Below are positions 1 through 9,021 of a stretch of 64,000 bases of DNA, piece after piece. The notes beneath the pieces are model-generated. The model saw only the letters and a list, made by a program, of their open reading frames with translations. It did not search any database and was not told the origin of the DNA. The translations under genes and the position numbers were made by a program. The stretch's first letter is position 1. Every line of letters starts with the position of its first letter. The stretch is from an uncultured Amylibacter sp. (GTDB taxonomy: Bacteria > Pseudomonadota > Alphaproteobacteria > Rhodobacterales > Rhodobacteraceae): assembly GCA_905182285.1 (NCBI GenBank), contig CAJJAY010000016.1:1-64000 (forward strand), written 5' to 3'.

Positions 1-135
1 GAATTAAACGCACAATGTATTATTCCTTCAGCTTTTTGGGCATCTTTTGACGCAGGGATTGTTAGCATCCAAAACCTTATCCAACCAATTAAACCTTTTG
101 GTTTAAGTCCTGTTACTGATACATACATTAATTAA
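1..135 (+). CDS. C-terminal fragment of an unidentified protein
   Basis: Frame 1 is open from the first base to a TAA at 133-135 and encodes the last 44 residues of a protein whose start lies outside the window. The fragment is moderately hydrophobic (a segment around IIPSAFWASFDAGIVSIQNL) and ends in SPVTDTYIN. I do not recognise a family. It is convergent with guaA, 55 bp away. The open frame could be chance, since 44 codons without a stop is only weak evidence in AT-rich DNA, but its codons look protein-like. Confidence 0.4.
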   Translation, partial: ELNAQCIIPSAFWASFDAGIVSIQNLIQPIKPFGLSPVTDTYIN

Positions 136-190
136 AAATCCATAAATAATACATGAATATAGAATAACAACTTATTGATAATATTATAAT

Positions 191-1750
191 TTATTCCCAC
201 TCAATTGTTCCTGGGGGTTTAGACGTAATATCATATGTAACACGGTTTATACCTTCAACTTCATTTATAATACGTGTTGCAGTTTCTCCCAGAAAATCAT
301 GTGAGAATGGATAATAATCTGCAGTCATACCATCTACAGATGTAACTGCACGAAGCGCACAAGCAAAATCATATGTGCGGCCATCGCCCATGACGCCTAC
401 AGTTCGTACAGGCAGGATAGCTACAAATGCCTGCCAAATCTCATCATACAGATTATGTTTTCTGATTTGATCTATGTAAACTGCATCTGCTTTTCGAAGT
501 ATTTCTAATTTCTCGCGAGTTATTTCACCTGGGCATCGAATAGCCAAGCCTGGTCCTGGAAAGGGGTGTCTTCCAACAAAGCTTGCAGGCAAGCCTAGTT
601 CCACACCTAATGAACGTACTTCGTCTTTAAATAATTCACGTAAGGGTTCAATAAGAGCCATATCCATTTTTTCAGGTAGCCCACCAACATTGTGGTGTGA
701 TTTTATTGTTACTGATGGTCCTCCTGAAAAAGATACACTTTCAATTACATCAGGATATAATGTTCCTTGGGCTAAGAATTTTGCACCAATTGGTTTTGCA
801 TATTTATCAAAAACATCAATAAATAACTTACCGATAATCTTTCTTTTTGTTTCTGGGTCAGATTGTCCATCTAATTCCCCAAGAAATAGTTCTTGTTCTT
901 CAGCATGAATGAGCTTCATATTATAATGATCTCTAAACATTGTGACAACTTCTTCTGCTTCTCCCATTCGTAGAAGACCATGATCAACAAACACACAGGT
1001 TAATTGATCTCCAATCGCTTCATGCAGTAACACTGCTGCAACAGAGCTATCTACGCCACCAGATAATCCACATATGACTTGCTGGTCACCAACTGCTTCT
1101 TTTATTGATGCTATGGCTTGCTCTCTATAGGCTTCCATAGTCCAGTCCCCAGTAAAACCTGCCAGTTTAATGAAATTCTCATAAAGCTTTGCACCATTGG
1201 GTGTGTGGTGAACTTCTGGATGAAATTGAACTGCATAGAAGTTTCGATCAATATCTGCAGTAATAGCAAATGGTGCATTTGGAGATGTGCCATATACTTT
1301 AAATCCATCAGCTATTTCAGATACATGGTCGCCATGGCTCATCCAGACTTGTTCGTCTCCATCAAGAAACCAGCCATCAAGTATATTTAAACGATTTGAA
1401 TTTTGTTTTACGTATGCTCGCCCAAATTCTGCTGTTCCATGACCTGTTTCAACTTTTCCACCTAATTGGTGCATCATTACTTGTTGGCCATAGCATATTC
1501 CTAATAATGGTATGCCAAGTTCAAATAATTCTTTAGGAGCACGGGGGCTATCTTTTGTTGTTACGGAAGAAGGACCACCAGATAAAATTACTGCTTTTGG
1601 TTTAAATTGATTTAAAAAAGCACCATCAACATTATTGAAAGGGTGAATTTCGCAATAAACATTTAGTTCTCGCAATCGACGCGCAATTAACTGAGTAACT
1701 TGGCTACCGAAATCGATAATGAGGAGGCGGTCATGTGATATATCTGTCAT
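191..1750 (-). CDS. guaA: GMP synthase (glutamine-hydrolysing)
   Basis: Converts XMP to GMP with ATP and glutamine, the last step of de novo GMP synthesis in the cytosol. The 519 residues match the family's usual length. Domains in order: class I glutamine amidotransferase (residues ~8-195) with nucleophile Cys86 in GICYGQQ and the His178/Glu180 pair in FHPEV; ATP pyrophosphatase with the PP-loop SGGVDS at 230-235; and the C-terminal dimerisation domain ending in the characteristic PPGTIEWE. It starts at the ATG at 1750 with only a weak GGA upstream. It is divergent from the MttB-family gene. guaB, the preceding pathway enzyme, is in the same window at 42.5 kb but not linked in an operon. Confidence 0.98.
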   Translation of the reverse strand: MTDISHDRLLIIDFGSQVTQLIARRLRELNVYCEIHPFNNVDGAFLNQFKPKAVILSGGPSSVTTKDSPRAPKELFELGIPLLGICYGQQVMMHQLGGKVETGHGTAEFGRAYVKQNSNRLNILDGWFLDGDEQVWMSHGDHVSEIADGFKVYGTSPNAPFAITADIDRNFYAVQFHPEVHHTPNGAKLYENFIKLAGFTGDWTMEAYREQAIASIKEAVGDQQVICGLSGGVDSSVAAVLLHEAIGDQLTCVFVDHGLLRMGEAEEVVTMFRDHYNMKLIHAEEQELFLGELDGQSDPETKRKIIGKLFIDVFDKYAKPIGAKFLAQGTLYPDVIESVSFSGGPSVTIKSHHNVGGLPEKMDMALIEPLRELFKDEVRSLGVELGLPASFVGRHPFPGPGLAIRCPGEITREKLEILRKADAVYIDQIRKHNLYDEIWQAFVAILPVRTVGVMGDGRTYDFACALRAVTSVDGMTADYYPFSHDFLGETATRIINEVEGINRVTYDITSKPPGTIEWE

Positions 1751-1936
1751 AAAATCCGTTTATTAGTATCATTAGATCCGTGCAAGAGTGATTATAAAAA
1801 TTAATTTAATGAAAATCTTAAAATTAAATATCTAAATGTCGCCATCGACACATAATAGCCGAATTTGTAACTGAAAAAGCATTGTTGAAAACGTATTGTT
1901 GTCAATAATATACCTATTTTACAAAGGATTAAAATT

Positions 1937-3493
1937 ATGTCTGACACAGCAGAGCAAAACACAACACGAAGAAGAGTACGTGGTGGTGGAGGTGCAGCTA
2001 GGAGAGCTGAGCGCACTGCTGTAGTTATTGAAACGGCAAGATTTATTGAAAGGAATATACCAAATTTTGAAGTTTTAAATGATGAAGCATTAAAAATAAT
2101 TGAATATAATGCAGAAACGGTACTTGAAGAAATTGGTGTAAACTTTCCTGAAAACCCAAAAGCTTTACAGCGTTGGAAAGATGCTGGAGCAAATATAGAT
2201 GGTGATCGAGTAAGAATTCCACGTGGTTTGGCACGAGAACTAATAAAAACGGCACCAGCTAAATTCACTCAGCATGCTAGAAACCCAGAAAAAAATGTTG
2301 AAATTGGTGGAAAAACTATGGTCTTGGCCCCAGTTTACGGGCCTCCATTTATTCGTGATTTAGAAGGTGGACGTCGATACGCAACAATTTCTGACTTTCA
2401 TAAGATAGTTAAACTTACATATATGTCTAAATACCTTCATCATTCTGGAGGAACAGTATGTGAACCTACAGATGTAGCAGTGAATAAACGCCATTTAGAT
2501 ATGCTCTATGCTCATATGACATTAACAGATAAGCCTTTTATGGGATCTGTAACAGCACCTCAAAATGCTCAAGATAGTGTAAATATGTGCAATATTCTTT
2601 TTGGAGAAGAATTTGTGCAAAATAATACTGTAATGACCTCTTTGATTAACATTAATTCACCTATGGTGTTTGATGATATAATGATGGGGGCCATGGAAGT
2701 TTATGCAGAAAATAATCAAGCGTGTATTGTATCGCCATTTATTGTTGGTGGAGCTATGGCACCTGTTTCTGTTGCAGGAACTTTAACTCAAGTACTGGCA
2801 GAAGCTCTTGCTGGAGTCGCATATAATCAACTTTGTAAGCCTGGTGCACCAGTAATTATGGGTGCGTTCGTGGCTTCAATAGATATGAATTCAGGAGCAC
2901 CTACATTTGGAACTCCTGAAGCATCAAAAATTCTATATGGGGCAGGGCAGTTAGCTCGTCGTTTGAATTTACCCTTTCGTTCTGGTGGTTCGCTCTGTGG
3001 ATCTAAGTTGCCAGATGCTCAGGCTGCTTATGAAACAGCAAATACACTCAACGCAGCATTGTTGGGTGGTGTAAATTTCTGTTTACATGCAGCAGGTTGG
3101 TTAGAAGGTGGTTTAGTCTCAAGTCTTGAAAAACTTGTTATGGATGCAGATCAATTAGGAGTTTTGCATTCTATTGCTGAAGGTATTGATATGTCTGAAA
3201 ATGCCCAAGCTATGGGTGCTATAAGAGAAGTTGGGCCTGGTGGTCACTATTTGGGATGTGAGCATACACAAAATAATTTCAAAAATAGTTTTTGGAGAAG
3301 TGATGTTCTTGATTACAAGCCTTTTGAGACTTGGAGTGAAGATGGAGCAAAAGATTCTGTAACTTTAGCAAATGAAAAAGTTCATAAAATGCTAAGTGAT
3401 TACATCCAGCCACCAATTGATCCAGAAATTGATGAAGCGCTTAAAGCTTACATTCAGGCACGAAAAGATAGTGAACCAGATGCTTTTGGTTAA
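1937..3493 (+). CDS. MttB-superfamily (trimethylamine methyltransferase family) protein, non-pyrrolysine
   Basis: A 518-residue member of the MttB superfamily, which moves a methyl group from a quaternary or tertiary amine to the cobalt of a corrinoid protein. The conserved core begins at about residue 30 (FIERNIPNFEVLN, then EEIGVNF) and runs to the end. The frame reads through with no internal amber codon, so it belongs to the non-pyrrolysine branch; characterised members of that branch use substrates such as glycine betaine, so trimethylamine should not be assumed. The start ATG follows AAAGGA at good spacing. Oddity: residues 11-26 form an Arg/Gly-rich stretch (7 Arg, 4 Gly). No corrinoid protein lies beside it; the likely partners (methyl-THF:corrinoid methyltransferase and reactivase) are at 35-38 kb. 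Family assignment is firm, substrate unknown. Confidence 0.9.
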   Translation: MSDTAEQNTTRRRVRGGGGAARRAERTAVVIETARFIERNIPNFEVLNDEALKIIEYNAETVLEEIGVNFPENPKALQRWKDAGANIDGDRVRIPRGLARELIKTAPAKFTQHARNPEKNVEIGGKTMVLAPVYGPPFIRDLEGGRRYATISDFHKIVKLTYMSKYLHHSGGTVCEPTDVAVNKRHLDMLYAHMTLTDKPFMGSVTAPQNAQDSVNMCNILFGEEFVQNNTVMTSLININSPMVFDDIMMGAMEVYAENNQACIVSPFIVGGAMAPVSVAGTLTQVLAEALAGVAYNQLCKPGAPVIMGAFVASIDMNSGAPTFGTPEASKILYGAGQLARRLNLPFRSGGSLCGSKLPDAQAAYETANTLNAALLGGVNFCLHAAGWLEGGLVSSLEKLVMDADQLGVLHSIAEGIDMSENAQAMGAIREVGPGGHYLGCEHTQNNFKNSFWRSDVLDYKPFETWSEDGAKDSVTLANEKVHKMLSDYIQPPIDPEIDEALKAYIQARKDSEPDAFG

Positions 3494-3522
3494 AATGCTT
3501 TTTTGTGAATTTTATTAGTTAA

Positions 3523-4266
3523 TTAACTTTTACCCAAAGCATTAATTATTGGAACAAAGCTATCCGCTTTTAGTGACGCACCGCCTACAAGACCGCCGTC
3601 AACATTTAAGATAGCTGATATTTCTTTAACATTTTTTGCATTCATAGAGCCGCCATAAAGTATATTAATTGATTGCCCAGTGTCATTCCCAAAGCTCTGA
3701 ACTAACTCAACTCTTATAAAATCATGAACTTCAGTTATTTGATGAATAGTAGGAGTTAATCCAGTCCCAATTGCCCAGATAGGTTCATATGCAACAATTA
3801 TATTCTCTCCAATGATTTCTGTTGGTAGTGATTCAATTAATTGTTTTTTAATCACATCTAAAGTTGTTCCATCTTCACGCTCAGATAATGTTTCACCAAT
3901 GCAAACTATAGCTTTCAAATCATTTTCTAAAGCTATTTGTGTCTTTGTTCTTATATTATTATTTGTTTCACCATAATTAACTCTGCGCTCAGAATGTCCA
4001 ACAATTACATGCGATGCACCTGCATCTTTTAGCATTTCAGCAGAGATATCGCCTGTGAATGCGCCGTTTTTTTCTGTATGGCAATTTTGCCCACCCATAA
4101 AAATATTTTTTGTTATTTTCGATATTTCTGAAATTATAGTTGATGGGACACATAAGATTACATCACAATTAGCTTTTCTGGAAGCATTATCGATATCTAA
4201 TATCTCATCTTTATGCTTTTTAAGGCCATTCATTTTCCAGTTTCCAGCTGCAATCGGTCTTCGCAT
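3523..4266 (-). CDS. tpiA: Triosephosphate isomerase
   Basis: Interconverts dihydroxyacetone phosphate and glyceraldehyde 3-phosphate in glycolysis and gluconeogenesis. At 247 residues it has the normal TIM-barrel length. Catalytic residues are visible: Asn9 and Lys11 in AAGNWKMN, His91 in VGHSERR, and Glu161 in AYEPIWAIGTG; the phosphate-binding loops GGSMNAKN and VDGGLVGGASL follow. It is transcribed in the same direction as the two Fe-S genes upstream (44 bp gap) and is convergent with the MttB-family gene, 29 bp apart. Confidence 0.98.
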   Translation of the reverse strand: MRRPIAAGNWKMNGLKKHKDEILDIDNASRKANCDVILCVPSTIISEISKITKNIFMGGQNCHTEKNGAFTGDISAEMLKDAGASHVIVGHSERRVNYGETNNNIRTKTQIALENDLKAIVCIGETLSEREDGTTLDVIKKQLIESLPTEIIGENIIVAYEPIWAIGTGLTPTIHQITEVHDFIRVELVQSFGNDTGQSINILYGGSMNAKNVKEISAILNVDGGLVGGASLKADSFVPIINALGKS

Positions 4267-4310
4267 AATATTGCCTTAATAAAAGTGAACTTAATGTAAT
4301 CTATTGCAAA

Positions 4311-4661
4311 TCACATGCCTTCAAATTTGATACTTTCACCACATCCACAAGCTTCTGAAACATTTGGGTTATTAAATTTAAAACCTGCTTCTAGTAAAGA
4401 TACTTCATAATCAATTTCTGTACCAAATAAAAACATTTGAGCCATTGGAGCAATCATTACAGTAGCTCCATCTTGTGATATGATTTCATCGTTTTGATCA
4501 ATTTCATCTACATAATCCATGGTGTATTCCATGCCTGCACAACCACCTTTTTTCACACCAACTCGCAAACCTTTTTTGTTACCTTGCTCCATAAGTTTCC
4601 TGATTTGTGTAACAGCGGCGTTTGTTATGGTTACTGCTTGTTTTCCTGGAATACTAAACAT
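4311..4661 (-). CDS. A-type iron-sulfur cluster carrier (HesB/IscA/SufA family)
   Basis: A 116-residue A-type scaffold/carrier that hands Fe-S clusters to apoproteins. The three cluster-ligating cysteines of the family are present: Cys41 in KGGCAGMEY and Cys105/Cys107 in ACGCGES near the C-terminus. Its ATG directly follows the stop codon of the upstream DUF59 gene with no spacing, so the two are almost certainly cotranscribed and translationally coupled. This pairing resembles the end of an alphaproteobacterial suf operon, but sufBCDS are not in the window. Whether it is best called SufA, IscA or ErpA cannot be settled from sequence alone. Confidence 0.93.
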   Translation of the reverse strand: MFSIPGKQAVTITNAAVTQIRKLMEQGNKKGLRVGVKKGGCAGMEYTMDYVDEIDQNDEIISQDGATVMIAPMAQMFLFGTEIDYEVSLLEAGFKFNNPNVSEACGCGESIKFEGM

Positions 4662-5027
4662 TTACATAAAACCTAATTCTAATCGAGCTTCATCTGACAT
4701 CATATCCATTCCCCATTGGGGCTCCCAGATTAGGTCCACATTTACTGATAGGACACCGGGTATTGGCTCTATTGCGTCTTGAACCCAACCAGGCATTTCT
4801 CCTGCAACAGGACAACCAGGAGCAGTTAAAGACATTTTAACATCAACTGCGCCAGAATCAGATATTTCAATTGTATAAATTAAACCTAAATCAAAAATAT
4901 TTACTGGTATTTCTGGGTCATGCACTGTTCTGCATGCTTCGCATATAGTTTCATACAGTGCATGATCTGTTGAAGATGGTACAATTAACGGTGTACCTTC
5001 CATTTGTGTATCATTTGAAGCGCTCAT
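4662..5027 (-). CDS. sufT: DUF59/MIP18-family Fe-S assembly protein (SufT-like)
   Basis: A 121-residue DUF59 protein involved in Fe-S cluster assembly or maturation. Conserved segments are HDPEIPVNIFDLGLIY, the single-cysteine motif LTAPGCPV, and a C-terminal IWEPQWGMDMMS. I start it at the ATG at 5027, preceded by GAGAAG at suitable spacing; a longer frame to 5105 would overlap the divergent tgt start and adds 26 residues that look non-coding. It abuts the A-type carrier gene downstream. The SufT name rests on the family and the neighbour; the rest of the SUF machinery is not seen here. Confidence 0.9.
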   Translation of the reverse strand: MSASNDTQMEGTPLIVPSSTDHALYETICEACRTVHDPEIPVNIFDLGLIYTIEISDSGAVDVKMSLTAPGCPVAGEMPGWVQDAIEPIPGVLSVNVDLIWEPQWGMDMMSDEARLELGFM

Positions 5028-5098
5028 TATTCTTCTCACTTGGAATTCCTGAGTAAACGTATAAGGAATAGAAAAGAAAACGTCTAGGGTGACTCGAC

Positions 5099-6229
5099 AT
5101 GACAAACCGTTTCCAATTTAATATTAATGCAACCGATGGGCGAGCCCGAACAGGTGTTATTAATACACCTAAAGGTGATATCCGTACTCCAGCTTTTATG
5201 CCAGTGGGAACAGCTGCAACAGTAAAAGCCATGATGCCTGAGAGTGTACGTTCTACGGGTGCAGATATTCTATTGGGAAATACATACCATTTAATGCTTC
5301 GCCCAGGAGCAGAGCGTGTTCATAAGTTAGGTGGACTTCATAAATTTATGAATTGGCATGGCCCTATTTTGACAGATTCGGGGGGCTATCAAGTGATGAG
5401 TCTAACGGATCTTAGAAAACTTACTGAAGAAGGTGTAAAATTTAAAAGTCATATTGATGGATCCGTTCATAATTTAACCCCAGAATACTCAATGGAAATT
5501 CAACGCCTACTTGGTTCTGATATTGTCATGTCATTTGATGAGTGTACTCCTTTCCCAACAACTCAGGAGCAAGCAAAATCAAGTATGGATTTATCAATGC
5601 GTTGGGCACAACGTTCAAGAGATGCATTTGGAGATAGGCCAGGCTATGCACTTTTTGGGATTCAACAAGGATCTACCTTTAAGGATATGCGAGCTGAAAG
5701 TGCTGAGAAATTAACAAATATTGGATTTGATGGATATGCAGTTGGAGGGCTTGCTGTAGGCGAAGGTCAAGAACTGATGTTTAATGTTTTAGATTATGCG
5801 CCAAATCAATTACCTCAAGATAAACCAAGATATTTAATGGGCGTAGGCAAGCCAGATGATATTGTTGGTGCAGTTCAAAGAGGTATTGATATGTTTGATT
5901 GTGTTTTGCCCAGTCGATCTGGTCGAACTGGTCAGGCACAAACGAGAATGGGTGCTATTAATATGCGTAATTCAAGGCACAGAGATGATAATCGGCCATT
6001 AGATGAAAATTGTGAGTGTCCATGCTGTAAAAATTACAGTCGTGCTTATCTCCACCATGTTCATAAGGCAGGTGAAATTATAAGTTCTATGTTGTTGACT
6101 TGGCATAATTTACATTATTATCAGATTCTTATGTCTGAGTTGAGAGATGCTATTGCTTCAAATAAACTTGATAAATATGTATCAGACTTTCATGAAATTC
6201 GAAAAAGGGGTGATATTGAGCCTCTTTAA
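5099..6229 (+). CDS. tgt: Queuine/7-aminomethyl-7-deazaguanine tRNA-guanine transglycosylase
   Basis: Exchanges guanine 34 of GUN-anticodon tRNAs (Asp, Asn, His, Tyr) for the queuosine precursor. At 376 residues it is standard length. Asp93 in TDSGGYQVM and the nucleophile Asp267 in [16 protein letters not shown] are present, as are the structural zinc ligands Cys305, Cys307, Cys310 and His336; their spacing matches the well studied Zymomonas enzyme with a constant 13-residue offset. The start ATG at 5099 is divergent from sufT. tRNA-Asp(GUC), a substrate of this pathway, is encoded at 10.0 kb. Confidence 0.98.
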   Translation: MTNRFQFNINATDGRARTGVINTPKGDIRTPAFMPVGTAATVKAMMPESVRSTGADILLGNTYHLMLRPGAERVHKLGGLHKFMNWHGPILTDSGGYQVMSLTDLRKLTEEGVKFKSHIDGSVHNLTPEYSMEIQRLLGSDIVMSFDECTPFPTTQEQAKSSMDLSMRWAQRSRDAFGDRPGYALFGIQQGSTFKDMRAESAEKLTNIGFDGYAVGGLAVGEGQELMFNVLDYAPNQLPQDKPRYLMGVGKPDDIVGAVQRGIDMFDCVLPSRSGRTGQAQTRMGAINMRNSRHRDDNRPLDENCECPCCKNYSRAYLHHVHKAGEIISSMLLTWHNLHYYQILMSELRDAIASNKLDKYVSDFHEIRKRGDIEPL

Positions 6230-6263
6230 CGATGGCTTTATTTAAAAATACCTTTCCATTCGC

Positions 6264-6293
6264 TTGACTTTTTAAGTTTGTTAACCAAATTAT
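6264..6293 (+). promoter_or_regulatory. Putative housekeeping promoter upstream of lon
   Basis: TTGACT at 6264-6269 is followed, 18 bp later, by the AT-rich hexamer AATTAT (6288-6293) within a run of TA repeats. The site is about 80 bp upstream of the lon start. The -35 matches the CTTGAC form used at rplU and tRNA-Asp in this window; the -10 is poor, so this is a tentative call. Confidence 0.35.
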
Positions 6294-6374
6294 ATATATC
6301 GTTAAATACAGGAAAAATTTTATGTTGCTGCAAAGGTGGGACTATGAATTTTTTGCTAAAATAAAGGAATTACT

Positions 6375-8777
6375 ATGACCGATGCTAAAAGTGTCTCTTT
6401 TCCCGTCTTACCGTTAAGAGATATTGTTGTTTTCCCAAATATGATTGTACCACTTTTTGTTGGCCGCGAAAAATCAGTTCGTGCCCTTGAAGCTGTTATG
6501 GAGAATAGCAAAGAAATTATTCTTGCTTCACAGATTGACCCTTCTGAAGATGATCCAACAACAGAAACTATTTACCAAAATGGTGTTTTAGCAACTGTTA
6601 TGCAATTATTAAAATTACCTGATGGAACAGTTAAAGTACTTGTTGAAGGACAAGATCGAGTACAAATCACTGAATATTTAGATAATGAAGAATATTTTGA
6701 AGCAACAGCAAATGTACTTGAAGTTACGCGTAATGATGAAGCTGCAATTGAAGCTTTAACTCGGACTGTTTCCAAAGAATTTGAACGATATGCCAAAATG
6801 AATAAAAATGTTCCTGATGAAGCATTAGCCACTGCGCTTGAAAGTGATAATGCAGGAGCATTAGCCGATACAGTTGCAGGCCATATAGCTATTAGAGTTG
6901 ATCAAAAACAGGAACTTTTGGAAACCCTTGATATTGGAGAGAGGCTAGAAGCAATTTATGGCCTCATGCAAGGAGAGATGTCAGTTTTAAAGGTTGAGCG
7001 TAAAATTAAATCACGTGTTAAAAACCAAATGGAAAAAACTCAACGTGAATATTACCTAAATGAACAAATGAAAGCTATTCAAAAAGAGCTTGGCGATAGT
7101 GAAGGTGGGGAAGATGAAACTTCGGAATTAGAAGAATTAGTTAAAAATACAAAGTTTTCAAAAGAGGCTCGTGAAAAAGCTGAGGGTGAATTAAAGAAAC
7201 TTCGTAACATGTCTCCAATGTCAGCTGAAGCAACCGTTGTTCGCAATTATCTTGATTGGTTGACAGCAATTCCTTGGAATAAAAAATCTCGAGTGAAAAA
7301 AGATCTAAATGCTGCACAAAGTATTCTTGATAAAGATCATTTTGGCCTAGAGAAAGTAAAAGAAAGAATTGTTGAGTATTTGGCAGTTCAAAAAAGGTCT
7401 GCAAAAATAAAAGGCCCAATTTTATGTCTAGTTGGACCACCGGGAGTTGGTAAAACATCGTTAGGCAAATCTGTTGCCAAAGCCACTGGTCGTGAATTTA
7501 TTCGGATTTCTTTAGGCGGTGTAAGAGATGAGAGCGAAATTCGTGGCCATAGAAGGACTTACATTGGATCAATGCCAGGTAAGATTATTCAGGCTATGAA
7601 AAAAGCAAAGACAAATAACCCACTAATTTTATTAGATGAAATAGATAAGATGGGTCAGGATTTCCGAGGTGATCCGGCTTCTGCTATGCTTGAGGTGTTA
7701 GATCCTGAGCAAAATAGTACGTTTACAGATCATTATATGGAAGTCGAATATGACCTTTCAAATGTTATGTTCTTAACTACTGCTAATACTTATAATATGC
7801 CTGGCCCACTACTTGACAGAATGGAAATTATTCCATTGTCAGGATACACTGAAGATGAGAAGCATGAGATTGCCAAACAGCATTTGTTAGGTAAGCAAAT
7901 AAAGAACCATGGGCTTAAAGATAGTGAGTTTTCTTTAACCGATGATGGTTTGAAAGAACTTATTAGACGATATACTCGTGAAGCTGGAGTTAGAAGCTTA
8001 GAGCGTGAAATTGGTAAATTATGTAGGAAAGTTTTAACCGCAATTGTTAAAGGTTCAACAAAATCTGTAGCTGTTTCAAAAGATACTTTAAGTGAATATC
8101 TAGGCGTTAAGAAATTTAAATATGGATTAGCTGAAGAGACTGATCAGGTTGGTGTAGTAACGGGATTAGCTTATACTTCTGTTGGAGGTGAGCTTCTTCA
8201 TATTGAAGCTTTGAAACTGCCTGGGAAAGGTAGAATGAAAACTACTGGTAAGCTTGGTGATGTTATGAAAGAAAGCATTGATGCTGCATCATCTTTTGTG
8301 CGCTCTATTTCACCAGAAATAGGCGTGAAACCAACACAATTTGATAAAATTGATATTCATGTTCACGTACCCGAAGGTGCGACTCCAAAAGATGGACCAT
8401 CTGCTGGAGTAGGTATGGTAACTTCAATTGTTTCTGTCCTTACAGCTATTCCTGTTAGAAAAGACATTGCAATGACTGGAGAAGTTACGCTACGCGGTAA
8501 TGTTTTACCAATTGGTGGACTTAAAGAAAAGTTATTGGCTGCACTTAGAGGTGGTATAAAAGTTGTATTAATACCAGCAGATAATGAAAAAGATCTTCCT
8601 GAAATCCCAGACAACGTTAAAGAAGGTCTTGAGATAATTCCGGTATATCATGTGAGTGAAGTGCTAAAACATGCTTTAACTTCTAAACCTGAATCGATTG
8701 AATGGGATGAAGTTGCTGAAGAAGCAGCCGCTGCAAAACGAGCAGAGAGTGCAAGAGGCGCACAATTAGCTCACTAA
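6375..8777 (+). CDS. lon: ATP-dependent protease Lon
   Basis: Cytosolic hexameric protease that degrades misfolded and regulatory proteins. The 800 residues carry the complete Lon architecture: an N-terminal LON substrate-binding domain (~1-205), a coiled/helical linker, an AAA+ module with Walker A GPPGVGKT (354-361) and Walker B LILLDEIDKMG (Asp421/Glu422), and the C-terminal Ser-Lys protease domain with Ser676 in KDGPSAGVG and Lys719 in GGLKEKLL, spaced 43 residues apart as in the E. coli enzyme. The C-terminus is extended by an acidic/alanine-rich tail. It is a single-gene unit, with a hairpin terminator after it. ATG follows AAAGGA. Confidence 0.98.
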   Translation: MTDAKSVSFPVLPLRDIVVFPNMIVPLFVGREKSVRALEAVMENSKEIILASQIDPSEDDPTTETIYQNGVLATVMQLLKLPDGTVKVLVEGQDRVQITEYLDNEEYFEATANVLEVTRNDEAAIEALTRTVSKEFERYAKMNKNVPDEALATALESDNAGALADTVAGHIAIRVDQKQELLETLDIGERLEAIYGLMQGEMSVLKVERKIKSRVKNQMEKTQREYYLNEQMKAIQKELGDSEGGEDETSELEELVKNTKFSKEAREKAEGELKKLRNMSPMSAEATVVRNYLDWLTAIPWNKKSRVKKDLNAAQSILDKDHFGLEKVKERIVEYLAVQKRSAKIKGPILCLVGPPGVGKTSLGKSVAKATGREFIRISLGGVRDESEIRGHRRTYIGSMPGKIIQAMKKAKTNNPLILLDEIDKMGQDFRGDPASAMLEVLDPEQNSTFTDHYMEVEYDLSNVMFLTTANTYNMPGPLLDRMEIIPLSGYTEDEKHEIAKQHLLGKQIKNHGLKDSEFSLTDDGLKELIRRYTREAGVRSLEREIGKLCRKVLTAIVKGSTKSVAVSKDTLSEYLGVKKFKYGLAEETDQVGVVTGLAYTSVGGELLHIEALKLPGKGRMKTTGKLGDVMKESIDAASSFVRSISPEIGVKPTQFDKIDIHVHVPEGATPKDGPSAGVGMVTSIVSVLTAIPVRKDIAMTGEVTLRGNVLPIGGLKEKLLAALRGGIKVVLIPADNEKDLPEIPDNVKEGLEIIPVYHVSEVLKHALTSKPESIEWDEVAEEAAAAKRAESARGAQLAH

Positions 8778-8797
8778 CCAAAAAAAATATAAAAATT

Positions 8798-8832
8798 ATA
8801 AGTCACTTTTATAAATGAGTGGCTTATTTTCT
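8798..8832 (+). terminator. Rho-independent terminator after lon
   Basis: Arms ATAAGTCACT (8798-8807) and AGTGGCTTAT (8818-8827) pair over 10 bp with one G-U, leaving a 10 nt AT-rich loop, and are followed by TTTTCTATTT. It sits 20 bp after the lon stop codon. Confidence 0.65.
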
Positions 8833-8872
8833 ATTTAGACTAAAAAAAATGCATTTAGCAGTGAAAAGGTAC

Positions 8873-8901
8873 TTGATGCTTGCTCATTCCTTGGGTAGAC
8901 C
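8873..8901 (+). promoter_or_regulatory. Putative promoter of tRNA-Val
   Basis: TTGATG (8873-8878) and TAGACC (8896-8901) are separated by 17 bp, ending 10 bp before the mature tRNA 5' end. Spacing and position are right for a tRNA promoter; the hexamers are only partial matches to consensus. Confidence 0.4.
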
Positions 8902-8911
8902 GCATCTTGTA

Positions 8912-8987
8912 GGGTGATTAGCTCAGTTGGTAGAGCGCTTCGTTTACACCGAAGATGTCAGGAGTTCGAGTCTCTTATCACCCACCA
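8912..8987 (+). tRNA. tRNA-Val (anticodon UAC)
   Basis: A 76 nt cloverleaf with the 3' CCA encoded. Acceptor arms GGGTGAT (8912-8918) and ATCACCC (8977-8983) pair perfectly. The D arm contains AGCTCAGTTGGTAGAG. The anticodon stem CTTCG/CGAAG encloses the loop TTTACAC, giving anticodon TAC, which reads GUA valine codons. The T arm contains GTTCGAGT and its stem has one G-U pair. The discriminator base is A. Confidence 0.97.
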
Positions 8988-9021
8988 TATTTTCCAAGTT
9001 AAAAAATAATCTAAAATATAA

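Noticed and set aside
1801-2268. 155-codon minus-strand ORF overlapping the MttB-family gene start
   Set aside because: Lies mostly antisense to a well conserved gene, no family match, no ribosome site, low-complexity Ser/Phe composition.
1937-3493. Pyrrolysine-containing trimethylamine methyltransferase
   Set aside because: No in-frame amber codon; no pyl genes in view. Called only as MttB superfamily.
3517-3528. AGTTAATTAACT palindrome between the MttB-family gene and tpiA as a terminator
   Set aside because: Only AT pairs plus two GC, no loop and no adequate T run.
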